Positions 33,032-44,247 of a stretch of DNA of 64,000 nucleotides are shown here, one piece after another. The stretch lies in contig CATQJL010000112.1 of the NCBI GenBank assembly GCA_958299035.1, positions 15,166,880-15,230,879 on the forward strand, given 5' to 3'. The stretch's first letter is position 1, and each line of letters begins with the position of its first letter. The stretch is from Cylicocyclus nassatus. Lineage: Eukaryota > Nematoda > Chromadorea > Rhabditida > Strongylidae. A program made the position numbers and the translations under genes. The notes below the pieces were generated by a model. It was given only the letters and a program-made list of their open reading frames with translations, was not told the origin of the DNA and made no database searches.

Positions 33032-34277
33032 TTTGCCTCATTGGCAAGGCGTTGACCTTTTCTGTTCGTTTTCCAATGATCTTTTCAATTTAGCCCTCTC
33101 TGCTAATGATGCGAGGCGCAGTTTCCGTTCATGTTCAGCATTGGGTCTTCTAGATGCCGCTTGTCTCGCATCAATCGCAAGACGTGATTGGTGTTCATGA
33201 TCATTCTGCTCAGGTTTTCGACAACCTGGTTGGGTGGTAGTACAGAGTAATTCTGTGGTGGTGAGTCGCTCTGATTCCCCATGGTATTCTTCTACATCGG
33301 AACTTAGAACTACGGATGTGCGAGGATCTTCATCGCTTGACTTTTCTCCATTTTGTTCGTGTGGATCAGACTAAATTATGGTAATGGTCACAAAGAAATT
33401 TGTCGATAGATGAGAGGCTAACCATTAGTTGATCTTCAATCAAAGCAGCCGCACTGGCAGCTTCACAGTAGTGCGAGGGTGGTGATTGTTGAATATCCTA
33501 CATTAGATAACATACGATCGAGCGAAACCACTGAAACTGCAATCTTACCAAAGCTTTTGATCCATAAGCACGCGATGTGCTTGGAAATTGATGGTGTAAA
33601 CCTTCTCCATGGCCGTGTTGTACAGAACTTTCTTGGGAGGATTTCTGCTTGTTTTCATCACTCTTTGTAACTTTACTTCGTTCTTTTATAGCCAACCGTC
33701 TCGCTCTCTCTCTTTCCGCATTTTTCGCAAGACGAACTAACTTCTCTTCCTCGGATTCGGCTGTTCTTGTCAGCCTAGCCCTCTTAGCAAGAGCTGCAAG
33801 TCGTAAGCTGCGCTCGTGTTCAGTCTCCTTAGCCCTTCCAAATGCTGCTCGTTTGGCATCCGCCGCTAGACGTTGTCTGCGTCTGTCGGCATGAGTTTGA
33901 AAACTTTGCAAAGCTGTTAGCTCAACATCTTCTTGCTGGACTTCACTTGATAAGTTTGACGCAAGCTAGAAAATTTTAAGTGTCTTTCTACATCACAAAA
34001 GGTATTTTTATGGATCGTTTACCATTTCGTTTTCATTCAAGTAGGCGGCATTTGAGTGAGAGCATTGTTGACTTTCCTCAGGCTCGTCGAATAATGTCTG
34101 AGCATGCGACGAACTCAGTGAGTTGTATGTGTCAATTGTGTTTATTGCCAGGTCTTCTTCGGAGGCCGGTATTGATCCAGTTTTACTTGAGAGATGCAAA
34201 ATCATCTGTAGCACAACTTGTATAGCAGTAATGCGAAATAAACAATGTACGATACGCATAGAATCACGAAATGTCAC
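33032..34277 (-). CDS. Upstream Arg-rich exons of the Helitron Rep gene
   Basis: Four minus-strand exons can be read with good splice sites and phase 0 junctions: 34023-34277, 33549-33965, 33423-33497 and 33370 downward, with introns of 57, 51 and 52 nt. Exon 2 is rich in RRRQRLAADAKRAAFGR-type repeats and exon 4 in ERKLRLASLAERAKL. Such basic, coiled repeats are common at the N terminus of Helitron proteins. The frame of exon 4 meets TGA at 33030-33032, but coding-like sequence (QRLANEAKRARTRRVLEVER) continues one base out of frame, and another frame change or intron is needed to reach the main exon at 32938. Either one indel has broken the gene or a small intron was missed. The start Met at 34277 is a guess. 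Confidence 0.55.
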
Positions 34278-34839
34278 TTATTCAAAAGGTGAAGTGAGTC
34301 ATCAGGTCAAAAGCTCAAAGTATTCTACACTTTACTTGTAAACAAATGGTTTCAGAAAGCCTCTATTCATATGCTGAGTTCTCTAAGCACCTTTTACACA
34401 GAATGCTTTTACAATTTCTCGAATGCATAGTTTATTAGGATGATCACTCAACATATGTAGCCGTCCAATGTATGTTTCCGCTAAGTCAAAAGCTGAGAAT
34501 AATGGCCCGCTCCTTAATCAAAAACTGCAAATAGTGTTCTTTCGTCTATTGATGCTAAAGTCAAACTAGTTCAGACAGTTGCACATGAAGACTGCGTAAA
34601 ATGTCGACCCCCCCCTCGTTTTGTTATTGTTTTATCGACGTTTCGAAATGAGACTGAATTGTTGAATGAAGCTTACGAATTTGGGTTTTACATGGGTTCT
34701 TGTTCAAAAAAGAATCGGCACAGGGTCTGGATGCTCATCACAAATCAACTTTTTTCATTTTCTCCACATAAAACCGAAAATTCGATGGAATTACCTAGAT
34801 CGACGATTTTAGCACTAAGGCGTTCTTGTGTTTGAAGGA

Positions 34840-35085
34840 GCTAATATATACATTCACAAAAAATTATTGGGAAGGCAAAGAGATGGGATGATATCGTCAG
34901 TATGATAGTGCGAGAGTTCAGTTTTTTGTAAACTATAGAAATATATACATTCAGGTCATATAACGCGATTTGCCATTCAAAAAAGTAATGGGAAGGCAAA
35001 GAGATGTGATGATATGCGTTAGTATGATAGTGCGAGAGTTGAGTTTTTTGTAAATTACAAAAACACAAACACTGGAGAAAACATG
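34840..35085. repeat. Two diverged 125 bp direct repeats
   Basis: GGGAAGGCAAAGAGATGGGA and TATGATAGTGCGAGAGTT occur at 34870-34920 and again about 125 bp later. They lie between the Rep exons and the 0.7 kb repeats inside the Helitron. Confidence 0.7.
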
Positions 35086-37870
35086 CTTGCAAAACTCAGT
35101 AAACAGTGCAATTTTTGTTTGAAACATACGGCGGAAATACTTTACACATGGTGAATGAACAGCCGAGGATCATTTTGCAAATGGGAATTCAAAGCGATAG
35201 TATGAAAATGATAAAGAGAGCGAAAAAGAGGCTCAAAAATTCAGCAGAAGTAAATCCAAAGATTTTTTATAGATTTTTTATGAAAATGGTTTTTTGCACG
35301 AATTTGGCTGATGAAGCAAGGATTAAAACATGACTATAGCACTCAGAAGCTTGAACACGCATTGCTAAAAGAATGTTAATCTGAAGACGCAATTAAGGCG
35401 GCCATAGCAACACTTAGAATTTAGGCATACATTTGTTACAATGAATGTTATTTTGAAAATTGAGACACGGAGTGGTGCGCGTTAATGACAGAGCAATTAG
35501 AAAAAAACTGTCAAATCGGTAGAAGATACTAACAAATTTGAAATCCAGTGTGTCGATGGATTGGATGCCTAAGTGGAGTAATGTAAAGAGAGACTGATTC
35601 AGTCAACGTGTGTTCTAGACTGTACTTTTGTACTCACAACCATCATACCGTCTTTTCTGAAACTTTTTGAGAATAGTTGTTTACGCATGGGTCGTCTGGC
35701 AAATGCCAAGGATCACTGATTGATCGTTCTTTGGATCCAACATTCCAAGAATCACTGCTTGGTCGTTCTCTGGTACTTGCAAAACTCAGTGGACAGTGCA
35801 ATTTTTGTTTGAAATAACGGCGGAAATACTTTACACATGGTGAATGAACAGCCGAGGATCATTTTGCAAATGGGAGTTCAAAGCGATAGTATGAAAATGA
35901 TTATGAGAGCGAAAAAGAGGCCCAAAAATTCAGCAGAAGTAAATCCAAGATTTTTTATAGATTTTTTATGAAAATGGTTTTTTGCACGAATTTGGCTGAT
36001 GAAGCAAGGATTAAAACATGACTATAGCACTCAAAAGCTTGAACACGCACATATTTGCTAAAAGAATGTTAACTGAAGACGCAATTAAAGGCGGCCATAG
36101 CAGCACTTAGAATTTAGGCATACATTTGTTACAATGAATGCTATTTTGAAAGAGGAATTGAGACACGGAGTGGTGCGCGTTAATGACAGAGCAATTAGAA
36201 AAAAAACTGTCAAATCGGTAGAAGATACTAACAAATTTGAAATCCAGCGTGTCGATGGATTGGATGTCTAAGTGGAGTAATGTAAAGAGAGACTGATTCA
36301 GTCAACGTGTGTTCTAGACTGTACTTTTGTACTCACAACCATCATACCGTCTTTTCTGGAACTTTTTGAGAATAGTTGTTTACGCATGGGTCGTCTGGCA
36401 AATGCCAAGGATCACTGATTGATCGTTCTTTGAATCCAACATTCCAAGAATCACTGCTTGGTCGTTCTCTGGTACTTGCAAAACTCAGTGGACAGTGCAA
36501 TTTTTGTTTGAAATAACGGCGGAAATACTTTACACATGGTGAATGAACAGCCGAGGATCATTTTGCAAATGGGAGTTCAAAGCGATAGTATGAAAATGAT
36601 TATGAGAGCGAAAAAGAGGCCCAAAAATTCAGCAGAAATAAATCCAAAATTTTTTATAGATTTTTTATGAAAATGGTTTTTTGCACGAATTTGGCTGATG
36701 AAGCAAGGATTAAAACATGACTATAGCACTCAAAAGCTTGAACACGCACATATTTGCTAAAAGAATGTTAACTGAAGACGCAATTAAAAGCGGCCATTGC
36801 AGCACTTAGAATTTAGGCATACATTTGTTACAATGAATGCTATTTTGAAAGAGGAATTGAGACACGGAGTGGTGCGCGTTAATGACAGAGCAATTAGAAA
36901 AAAAACTGTCAAATCGGTAGAAGATACTAACAAATTTGAAATCCAGCGTGTCGATGGGTTGGATGTCTAAGTGGAGTAATGTAAAGAGAGACTGATTCAG
37001 TCAACGTGTGTTCTAGACTGTACTTTTGTACTCACAACCATCATACCGTCTTTTCTGGAACTTTTTGAGAATAGTTGTTTACGCATGGGTCGTCTGGCAA
37101 ATGCCAAGGATCACTGATTGATCGTTCTTTGAATCCAACATTCCAAGAATCACTGCTTGGTCGTTCTCTGGTACTTGCAAAACTCAGTGGACAGTGCAAT
37201 TTTTGTTTGAAATAACGGCGGAAATACTTTACACATGGTGAATGAACAGCCGAGGATCATTTTGCAAATGGGAGTTCAAAGCGATAGTATGAAAATGATA
37301 AAGAGAGCGAAAAAGAGGCCCAAAAATTCAGCAGAAGTAAATTCAAAGATGTTTTATGAAAATGGTTTTTTGCACGAATTTGGATGATGAAGCAAGGATT
37401 AAAACATGACTATAGCACTCAAAAGCTTGAACACGCACATATTTGCTAAAAGAATGTTAACTGAAGACGCAATTAAGGCGGCCATAGCAGCACTTAGAAT
37501 TTAGGCATACATTTGTTACAATGAATGTTATTTTGAAAGAGGAATTCAGACACGGAGTGGTGCGCATTAATGACAGAGCAATCAGAAAAAACCGTCAAAT
37601 CGGTAGAAGATACTAACAAATTTGAAATCGAGTGTGTTGATGGATTGGAAGCCTAAGTGGAGTAATGTAGAGAGAGACTGATTCAGTCAACATGTGTTCT
37701 AGACTGTACTTTTGTACTCACAACCATCATACCCTCTTTTCTGGAACTTTTTGAGAATAGTTGTTTACGCATGGGTCGTCTGGCAAATGCCAAGGATCAC
37801 TGATTGATCGTTCTTTGGATCCAACATTCCAAGGATCACTGCTTGGTCGTTCACTGGATCCGACATACAC
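35086..37870 (+). repeat. Four tandem repeats of about 690-700 bp in the Helitron
   Basis: Units start at 35086, 35775, 36474 and 37173 with CTTGCAAAACTCAGTGGACA. Units two and three are both 699 bp. The copies are very similar, differing by small indels such as AAAGGCGG/AAAAGCGG and a deletion in the last copy near 37350. Each ends with a shorter internal repeat (CAAGGATCACTGATTGATCG and CAAGAATCACTGCTTGGTCG). A 60-70 codon open stretch in the unit is not conserved as a frame, so coding is unlikely. The units lie just inside the Helitron 5' end. Confidence 0.9.
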
Positions 37871-37936
37871 ACTTGTTTACGCCGACAAATGCGCTGAGTC
37901 ATATGGGGGTGCTTGCGCTTTATATAGAGTAGGATA

Positions 37937-38668
37937 TTAGGTTGGTCCGAAAGTTCGTTCGCACCATTTTCAAAAAATCATAACTTCCTTCATTCACAAT
38001 GATTTTGCGCAATTTAAATTTTATTAGAAAGCGTAATCCATGTAGTTTCCAAAAGTTTCCTGGGAACTTTCCAACATGTACAGGTTGCAGAGATAAAAAT
38101 GAAAGAACGAAAACATCCAAAATTCGGAATTTTTAAGCAAGAATTCTAGAAATTCAGAAACAGTGCGAAAAAATCCAGAAAAGCCATTATCCTAATTTCT
38201 CTTATATTTGATTACTATCTGAGTCAAGTTTGTGCTGCTGGAGCACTTCTTTTAGAAGTTATGAATTTTTGAAAAAAAAATGCCAAAAAATCCATTTCTT
38301 AAGAATTCTTAGGAAATTGATTTTTCGGCATTTTTTTCAAAAAATCATAACTTTTGAAAGAAGAGCTCGATCAGCACAAACTTAACTCAGTTAGTAATCA
38401 AATATAAGAGAAATTAGGATAATGGCTTTTCTGGATTTTATCGCGCAGTTTCTAGATTTTTGGAATTGTTTCTCAAAAAATCCGAATTTCGGATGTTTTC
38501 GTTCTTTCATTTTTATCTCTGCAACCTGTACATGTTGGTTCCCAGGAAACTTTTGGAGACTACATGCTTTACGCTTTCCAATAAAATTTGAATTGCGCAA
38601 AATCATTGTGAGAGAAGGAAGTTATGATTTTTTGAAAATGGTGCGAACGAACTTTTGGACCAACCTAA
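37937..38668. mobile_element. Mariner-like fold-back element, 732 bp
   Basis: Ends TTAGGTTGGTCCGAAAGTTC and GAACTTTTGGACCAACCTAA with TA on both sides. The two halves are complementary over about 360 bp each, so nearly the whole element forms one hairpin. It starts two bases after the Helitron 5' end. Confidence 0.85.
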
Positions 38669-39154
38669 TATATAATATACAATGATCGCCAAAAAGTTGC
38701 GGACAAGTCGTCCTCCTTTTTCCATTGTTCATTTCAGATGAAAAACAAGGATGAAAAAATGATTGGATTGCATGTGAAGATAGACCTCTTCAAGAGCTGC
38801 AACCCACACATTGCGCTTTCTAGAAAATATGAATTGAAATAAAATATGAAAAACTAAAAATTTTAAGAATCATTTTCTAAAATAAAATCCGAAAATGGCC
38901 GCGTCACAATGCCGCGGACAATGATTCTTCGAACGCGAGAATTTTTTCAAGGCATCTCAACAAAGCTCTTCGGATAGGATGAATGCTTTCCGCCATCCTT
39001 CAAGCATCGCAGATGTGCTGGTGAGTTTCTTGGCTGAAAATAACACCTGACAGTGTGTGCATATGACCCTACCTGCACCTCACCAGTGGCTTGCACCGCT
39101 TTGCATGCTTGTAGCTCAGTCGTCGGGCATTCTACGAGCTTGTGTGTAAGCGCA
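38669..39154. other. Intergenic, nothing recognised
   Basis: Short unassigned stretch. A GCTTGTAGCTCAGTCGTCGG segment near 39108 looks superficially like a tRNA D-arm, but no cloverleaf can be completed. Confidence 0.5.
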
Positions 39155-39547
39155 TTCGAAAGAGCGTGACTTTCTCGACACGATGGTATGCAAATAACTT
39201 GAGTTTGGGCAATCCCGGAGATTTGACGGACGGGGTAGAAAAACGCAGCCTAGGCGATTGGAGTGAAGGCTCTTATCAATACCATAAACATTTGAGCTTG
39301 TTGAGCGTCGACCAAGATATTAAACAACACCATAAACAGTCTTGGAACTTCGAAATGGATCTTTTACAAGAAAATTGACAGTTTTGAACTCTAGGATGGA
39401 ACTGGTAGCGAAAGGAGCTCTCTTCAACTTTAGCTGAAAAATGCTTAGCTTACAGTTGAAGCTGCGTTTTTCCACCCCTTCCGTCAAATCTCCGGAATTG
39501 TCTCATATTTGCATACCATCGTGTCGAGAAAGTCACGCTCTTTCGGA
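39155..39547. mobile_element. Fold-back element replacing the promoter of copy A
   Basis: TTCGAAAGAGCGTGACTTTC on the left and its near complement at the right (39528-39547), with arms of about 90 bp running through CATCGTGTCGAG and GGAGATTTGACGG motifs. The right end lies about 10-15 bp before sequence shared with the saposin-like copies B and C, at the place where those copies have a TATA box. Confidence 0.65.
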
Positions 39548-39644
39548 TGAGCCACTATAGCTACTTTGTCCAGCTTTGTTCATTCTTTATAACTTATAAC
39601 TTAGCTAATAGAGTGCGTTTTTTCAGGCAGACTAACTGAAGAGA

Positions 39645-40166
39645 ATGAGACTTTTGCTAGTTCTCTTGGCGGTGATTATCCTTGCAGAGGGTCACGTCTC
39701 GTATTGGGATTAACCCTTTTGTGGTATGTGCAAAGATTTGGTCGGCAAATTGAAAGGACTGTTGAAGGAGGAGTTAGCGGTCTTACACAGGTTCTTCTTT
39801 GATTACAACACAGTGCATATTGGGGGTTTTTTCGACGACTGAAGCATCACATGAGCATAATGTTCAAACAGCCTTATTCTAGTAATCAAGAATAAGCCAT
39901 CCTTCAGTTTGCAACCAAGTTCTGTGTGACAACGTTCCCCTCGTTGCGGATGTATGCAAGAGCATGGTAAAGAACAATATGGACAGAATTGCGGCAGAAT
40001 TAAAGGTGAGTAAGCAATTGATATTCATCAATATTCATGTTCCCTGCGACGCGCACATAGCCAAGTAGTGTACAAATTTATGACTTGCGCTTTTGAATAA
40101 CTCTAATTTTTTCAGAACAACGTCGAAACGGAAAAAATTTGCATTCATATGCAACTATGTTGGTAA
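39645..40166 (+). pseudogene. Saposin-like gene, disabled copy A
   Basis: Aligns over all three exons and both introns with the intact copies at 53995-54517 and 59026-59548. Exon 1 has an early in-frame TAA shortly after the signal peptide, where the intact copies have a sense codon before the first CxxC. It also lacks one base near 39767 (GGACTGTTG against GGACATGTTG region) and has a 2-base insertion in exon 2 near 39925. Splice sites and the last exon are still recognisable. The TATA region upstream is missing. Confidence 0.85.
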
Positions 40167-42447
40167 ATCCATAAGATTTTAATAAAGACTTCACGCTCTG
40201 ATGTTTTAGCAGACACTGATTTCAAGTAATTAACTGAAATGGGATGATGATGTGCAATCATGTGAGCATTCCCACTGTGGATGTCTCTTAGCTATCACTC
40301 GGATACTGCATAAACAACTTGCATATACGTTGACGAAACGTCTTAGCCTGTTGACAGAACCAAAGACATTCCTTTGGCAACGGTATATCTATATCATATA
40401 TCATCATAAAAGGTAAAAGGAATTCTTTGAGTGCGACAAGTTCTTTGACACTGCCCGTAAGCAAGTGAGCCCAAATGCTCAACAACACCTTGCCAAAATT
40501 AGTTGTGCTATGTTCTGGTATCAATTCAAATTTTGCATAACGAATTCGAATGATCAAAGTATTTGCGAAAATCCGAATACAACATCCAGTGTCTCGTTCG
40601 TATGGACCACTAAAATTTCAACTAGACGCATGCTGCTCATTAAAAGCGCTAGTAAAAAAAATGTACGTCAAAAGACCATCGGCATGAATCGCCGGAAAAG
40701 TATATGTCAAGAATAACGATAGGTGGCAATAGTGGCACCCTGAGTGCCCGGGTGTCAATAAACGGTGCACTGGTAGCACCGCCACAGCAGCGGACGATCT
40801 TACGTAGGCCTTACACTTCGGAGCGGTAAATGCCCAAAACTTTGTTTTTCTTCAAAAATGCTTTATGTTAAGGCTTTTGCTACTTTTTAAAGATGGAAGT
40901 AATCAGCAATCACACCGCCATAAACATGCGATTGAAATGTTTTGATCTAAATTTAGCATGTGAAATACGTAAGTTTCTTTGGTCGATATAGAAAACGAAC
41001 TTCAATGAAGAGAACTGAAATTTGAATAATTACTCTCAACTTCATAAATGAGCGAGGGTGGGCTGTTCTGCGCGCGCGAGCAGCTGGCAGCTAACGGCTG
41101 GCAGAGCTACTAGAGAAGGAAGATTGGCAGATTTTAATGTAAATACAGAAAGAACATGGATGGGAACTGCCTTTTTAGGCTCCCCCCACACTTCTTTTGA
41201 AAACTCTAATTGTTTGAGAAATTGACCCACAAGAACATAGAAATTTTCAAACGGAAAGTCGCAAACGAAACTCCACTTTTCAACAATGGCGCTCCCTTAA
41301 AGCTCACTAGTTTGACTCTATAGTGCTTCAAAGTAATGCCTCCACTGAATGAGTGAAAATATGGAAAATATGCTGTCGATATGCGAGACCGCAGCGGTCA
41401 CACATGCTAAAGAAAATCAGCCGCTCAAGATTTAGCGAAGGACTATGATTAGCTTCCAAACGAGTTGCAACTGTAATAGGGGTTAGGCCAACCGTGCATA
41501 GAAAGGCTTTGAGATTAATGTGGATTAACATATCTCGCTGCCGGTACGATAGTAAGCTATACAAAAGCCCAGTAGGACGTCGTTTGGAAGTACGGGCAAG
41601 CCAAAGCCCTATAAGAGCCAGAAGCTTCGAGAGGAATCAAATATGCCATTGCAAGACCAAATTTAGTTTACACCTCAACGCGAAGACAAAGCCGTATAGC
41701 AAAAATTGGTATATCTACTTGATCACACCAACAACAGCGTACTACCGAGATGTACGACCGAAGTTTTCCCCTGCTGAAACGATTGGCGCAGCGCGATTAA
41801 GGACCACTAAATCCACTAATTGTGCGAACTGAAGGGCACCACTAACATGTTGATAATATTCGGCCCAAGCTCCTTGTTACGTTATGCTTAAAAAATTGTA
41901 ACTTTAATTTGGCTTATGTGAAGAAATTGGCTAGTGCTTTCACTTTGGCATGGACGTCATAACTGTACATTCCACATTTGCGTCCACAAAACAGCTTTGA
42001 TATTCAACTGCTGAAGCACACGCAAGCACCATTTTCAATAAAGTGGTCTTAATGGACAAGGTAGGCATAAGGGTAAAGGAATAATCTTATAATAATTTCT
42101 TATAATATCTTATAATATCTTATAATATACTCTTATAATAATTTTTTTGGCAATGAACATTGTGCTACGCATTATGCATTATTCATTCTATAGTTTGATT
42201 GAACATTTTAAACATTTCAAAAACTAGCGGATCAAGATAAGCTAATGTAGCTTCACTAATACCCTGTTATGCATTAGCATGGTGAAGTCTTATGAGTAAA
42301 TTACCTTACAACCACTCATCAATAGGTGTTGCTTTATAGTTAGTGTTCCGATCAAATAAAGTGTTCATAGTAATTCTTAGCTTATCCCGTGACACCGGAA
42401 TTCGCATCTATTTGCTGTCATGTAAATTTACAACGCCATTGACAGTA

Positions 42448-42722
42448 TAGGGGCCTGCAGGATCGCGAGAGTCGGACGTGCGTACGGCCATTGCGCCGCG
42501 CACGTCTGATGTCACTAGGGCAGGTGCCAGATTCATCCGCTTCAACCGGTTCGTTCGGCTCATGGGTCAAATCACTGCATTGTCCATAGAAAAGGTGGTG
42601 AACCGAATGAACCTGTTGAACAGGATAACTCTGGCACCTACCTGAGTCATCGGACGCGCATCTGACGTGCGCGGCGCAATGGCCGTACGCACGTCCGACT
42701 CTCGCGATCCTGCAGGCCCCTA
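42448..42722. mobile_element. 275 bp MITE inserted in copy A, empty site known
   Basis: TAGGGGCCTGCAGGATCGCG at the left and its complement at the right, with about 57 bp of good inverted repeat (through GTGCGTACGGCCATTGCGCC). It is flanked by TA (42446-42447 and 42723-42724). Copies B and C have the uninterrupted site (ACTGACAGTAATGTCTAACG in C at about 61401-61420), which fixes both ends and the TA duplication. Confidence 0.92.
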
Positions 42723-43425
42723 TAATGTCTAACGGAATTCTACACGAAGAAATGAAGATCAAAATTACACCTTCCTGCTTGCTAACATTTAAGGCTTGAA
42801 GAGGATGAAGAAAAAGGACTAACCGCTCTGGTGCGCAAGGTATATGATCAGAACCCACAGGTTGTAAATGTTGTTAATTATTAGGTTGGCTTATAAATAT
42901 TGGTTTTGACATGCAAACTCAAAGCTCTATAACAATTTGAATAGCAGATAGTTACTAAGATTTTTCGTGGAAGAGTTTTAAGCCTTTACTCTCACATATT
43001 AGGTACTCAGAAATTTTCGTCATCATAAAAGCCAGTTATCTACCTATGTGTCTAGCCTCTCAAAAAAATCACTTTTTTTGGATTTCTCAATTTCGTTCCC
43101 AGCTTATTGAGAATGCACAGGCGAATAGTTTGGTGTTTGAATGCTTACGACCTTTGGCTGCATGGAAAACCACAGTGGAGGTTGGAGCATGCTGTCTCCA
43201 AACTCTTGCAGCCAAAAATGTAAAGATTTCCAAGCATTTCTATAAGGGAACTAGTTTTTAGGCAGTCCAGTACAATTGAATCTGACCATCTATGGTCATG
43301 CAAATGGTTGGAAATTCAACAATTTCTGTGTCGATGCCACGTGTACACTTTACATCCAAGTTCGTCGTTTTGTAAAGTGATTTTTCGAAATTTTAGTGAA
43401 TTCTGACTATTTTTCTTTCCTGCAG

Positions 43426-43515
43426 TATTTCTACCAATCAGACAATTTTCAGCGCTGCGTAAACCTATTGGCAAGTACGAAATTTTTATCTACACCTCCA
43501 GTCACAGTACTCTAG
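43426..43515 (+). CDS. Possible terminal exon of unknown gene
   Basis: A strong acceptor (TTTTTCTTTCCTGCAG) is followed by 29 codons starting YFYQSDNFQRCVNLLAS and ending in TAG. AATAAA occurs about 130 bp later. No upstream exon could be matched, so this is a weak candidate. Confidence 0.25.
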   Translation, partial: YFYQSDNFQRCVNLLASTKFLSTPPVTVL

Positions 43516-43783
43516 AAACGCCCAAACTTAGAATTTAGTGATTTTGGCGGATTGCTTGCGCTGTTGAATAGTTATCTCACAACCAAACTTTCAGCATTTA
43601 TATGTCTCGAAGTGTATCTAGTCTAGTCTATCACTGAAAAAATAAACTTGAAAATGTTCTCTACAAAAACCGCTTGGAAAGAGCTAAAATGAAGAGGAGG
43701 CAAGAGATTCACGAAAACATTTATTTTTGTCTTCTCGTTCAAAGGAAAAATGGGGCTTTGCGACGTTGTCAGGAAACTGAAGC

Positions 43784-44247
43784 TTAAAGGCAGTGTCCGG
43801 GCAAAAACTCGATTTTGAGATTTTGTGCTTTCCTGGGCCTATTCGCTATGCTGAATCCGAAAGTCCACATTGGAGGGCGCGAAAACGACGAAAAAGGGGC
43901 TCTAACACTGGAGGGAAATCAGCAAGTGGGCAGGGTCTTCCCCACTGTGAATTCACGCTTCCAGCTTCCAGAGCAATTTTTTCGAATCCGTTAGCCACCC
44001 TGACATCACTACCGATCAAGTGCAAACGAATGACTTGGAACCAGAATCAAAAAGAGCGCCCCCGAAGCTGGGAGCGTGAATTCATCGTGGGGAAGACCCC
44101 GCCCACTTGCTGATTTCTCTCCAGTATTAGAGCCCTTTTTCGTCGTTTTCGCGCTCTCCAATGTGGATTTTCGGATTCAGCATGGCGAATAGGCCCAGGT
44201 AAGCACAAAATCTCAAAATCGAGTTTTTGCCCGGACACTGCCTTTAA
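43784..44247. mobile_element. 464 bp fold-back element with TTAA-type ends
   Basis: TTAAAGGCAGTGTCCGGGCA at the left and its complement at 44228-44247. Arms of about 180 bp are nearly perfect (GATTTTGAGATTTTGTGCTT and AAGCAAGTGGGC/GCCCACTTGCT-like segments). It lies inside copy A between segments that are close together in copies B and C. The TTAA at both ends could be a piggyBac-like target site, or part of the repeat itself. Confidence 0.75.

Larger units (their letters stand above)
27589..37934 (-). mobile_element. Autonomous Helitron, about 10.3 kb
   Basis: On the minus strand it starts TCCTACTCTATATAAAGCGC (37934 downward) after a flanking A. It ends with the hairpin GCGCCGCGAAGCGGCGC, then TTTGGA and CTGG (27592-27589), followed by T. 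TC, hairpin plus CTRR, and A/T flanks are the Helitron signature, and there is no target duplication. Between the ends lie four 0.7 kb tandem repeats near the 5' end, Arg-rich upstream exons and an intact Rep-helicase frame. Both flanks are fold-back MITEs: 26573-27571 lies 17 bp away on one side, and 37937-38668 two bases away on the other. The 3' limit is less certain, since the terminal CTGG also takes part in an extended 17 bp stem. About 1 kb of AT-rich noncoding DNA separates the stop codon from the hairpin. Confidence 0.75.

Noticed and set aside
34008..34277. Plus-strand frames opposite the Helitron exons (for example 33980-34225)
   Set aside because: They are shadows; the minus strand has consistent splice sites and Arg-rich repeats linked to the Rep gene.
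35106..35333. 75-codon frame in the first 0.7 kb repeat
   Set aside because: Indels break it in the other three repeat copies, so it is not under selection.
39100..39175. tRNA-like start (GCTTGTAGCTCAGTCGTCGG)
   Set aside because: No acceptor stem, anticodon arm or T arm can be completed around it.
42040..42140. CTTATAATAT repeats as a possible CRISPR or regulatory array
   Set aside because: Simple AT-rich slippage repeat without spacers.
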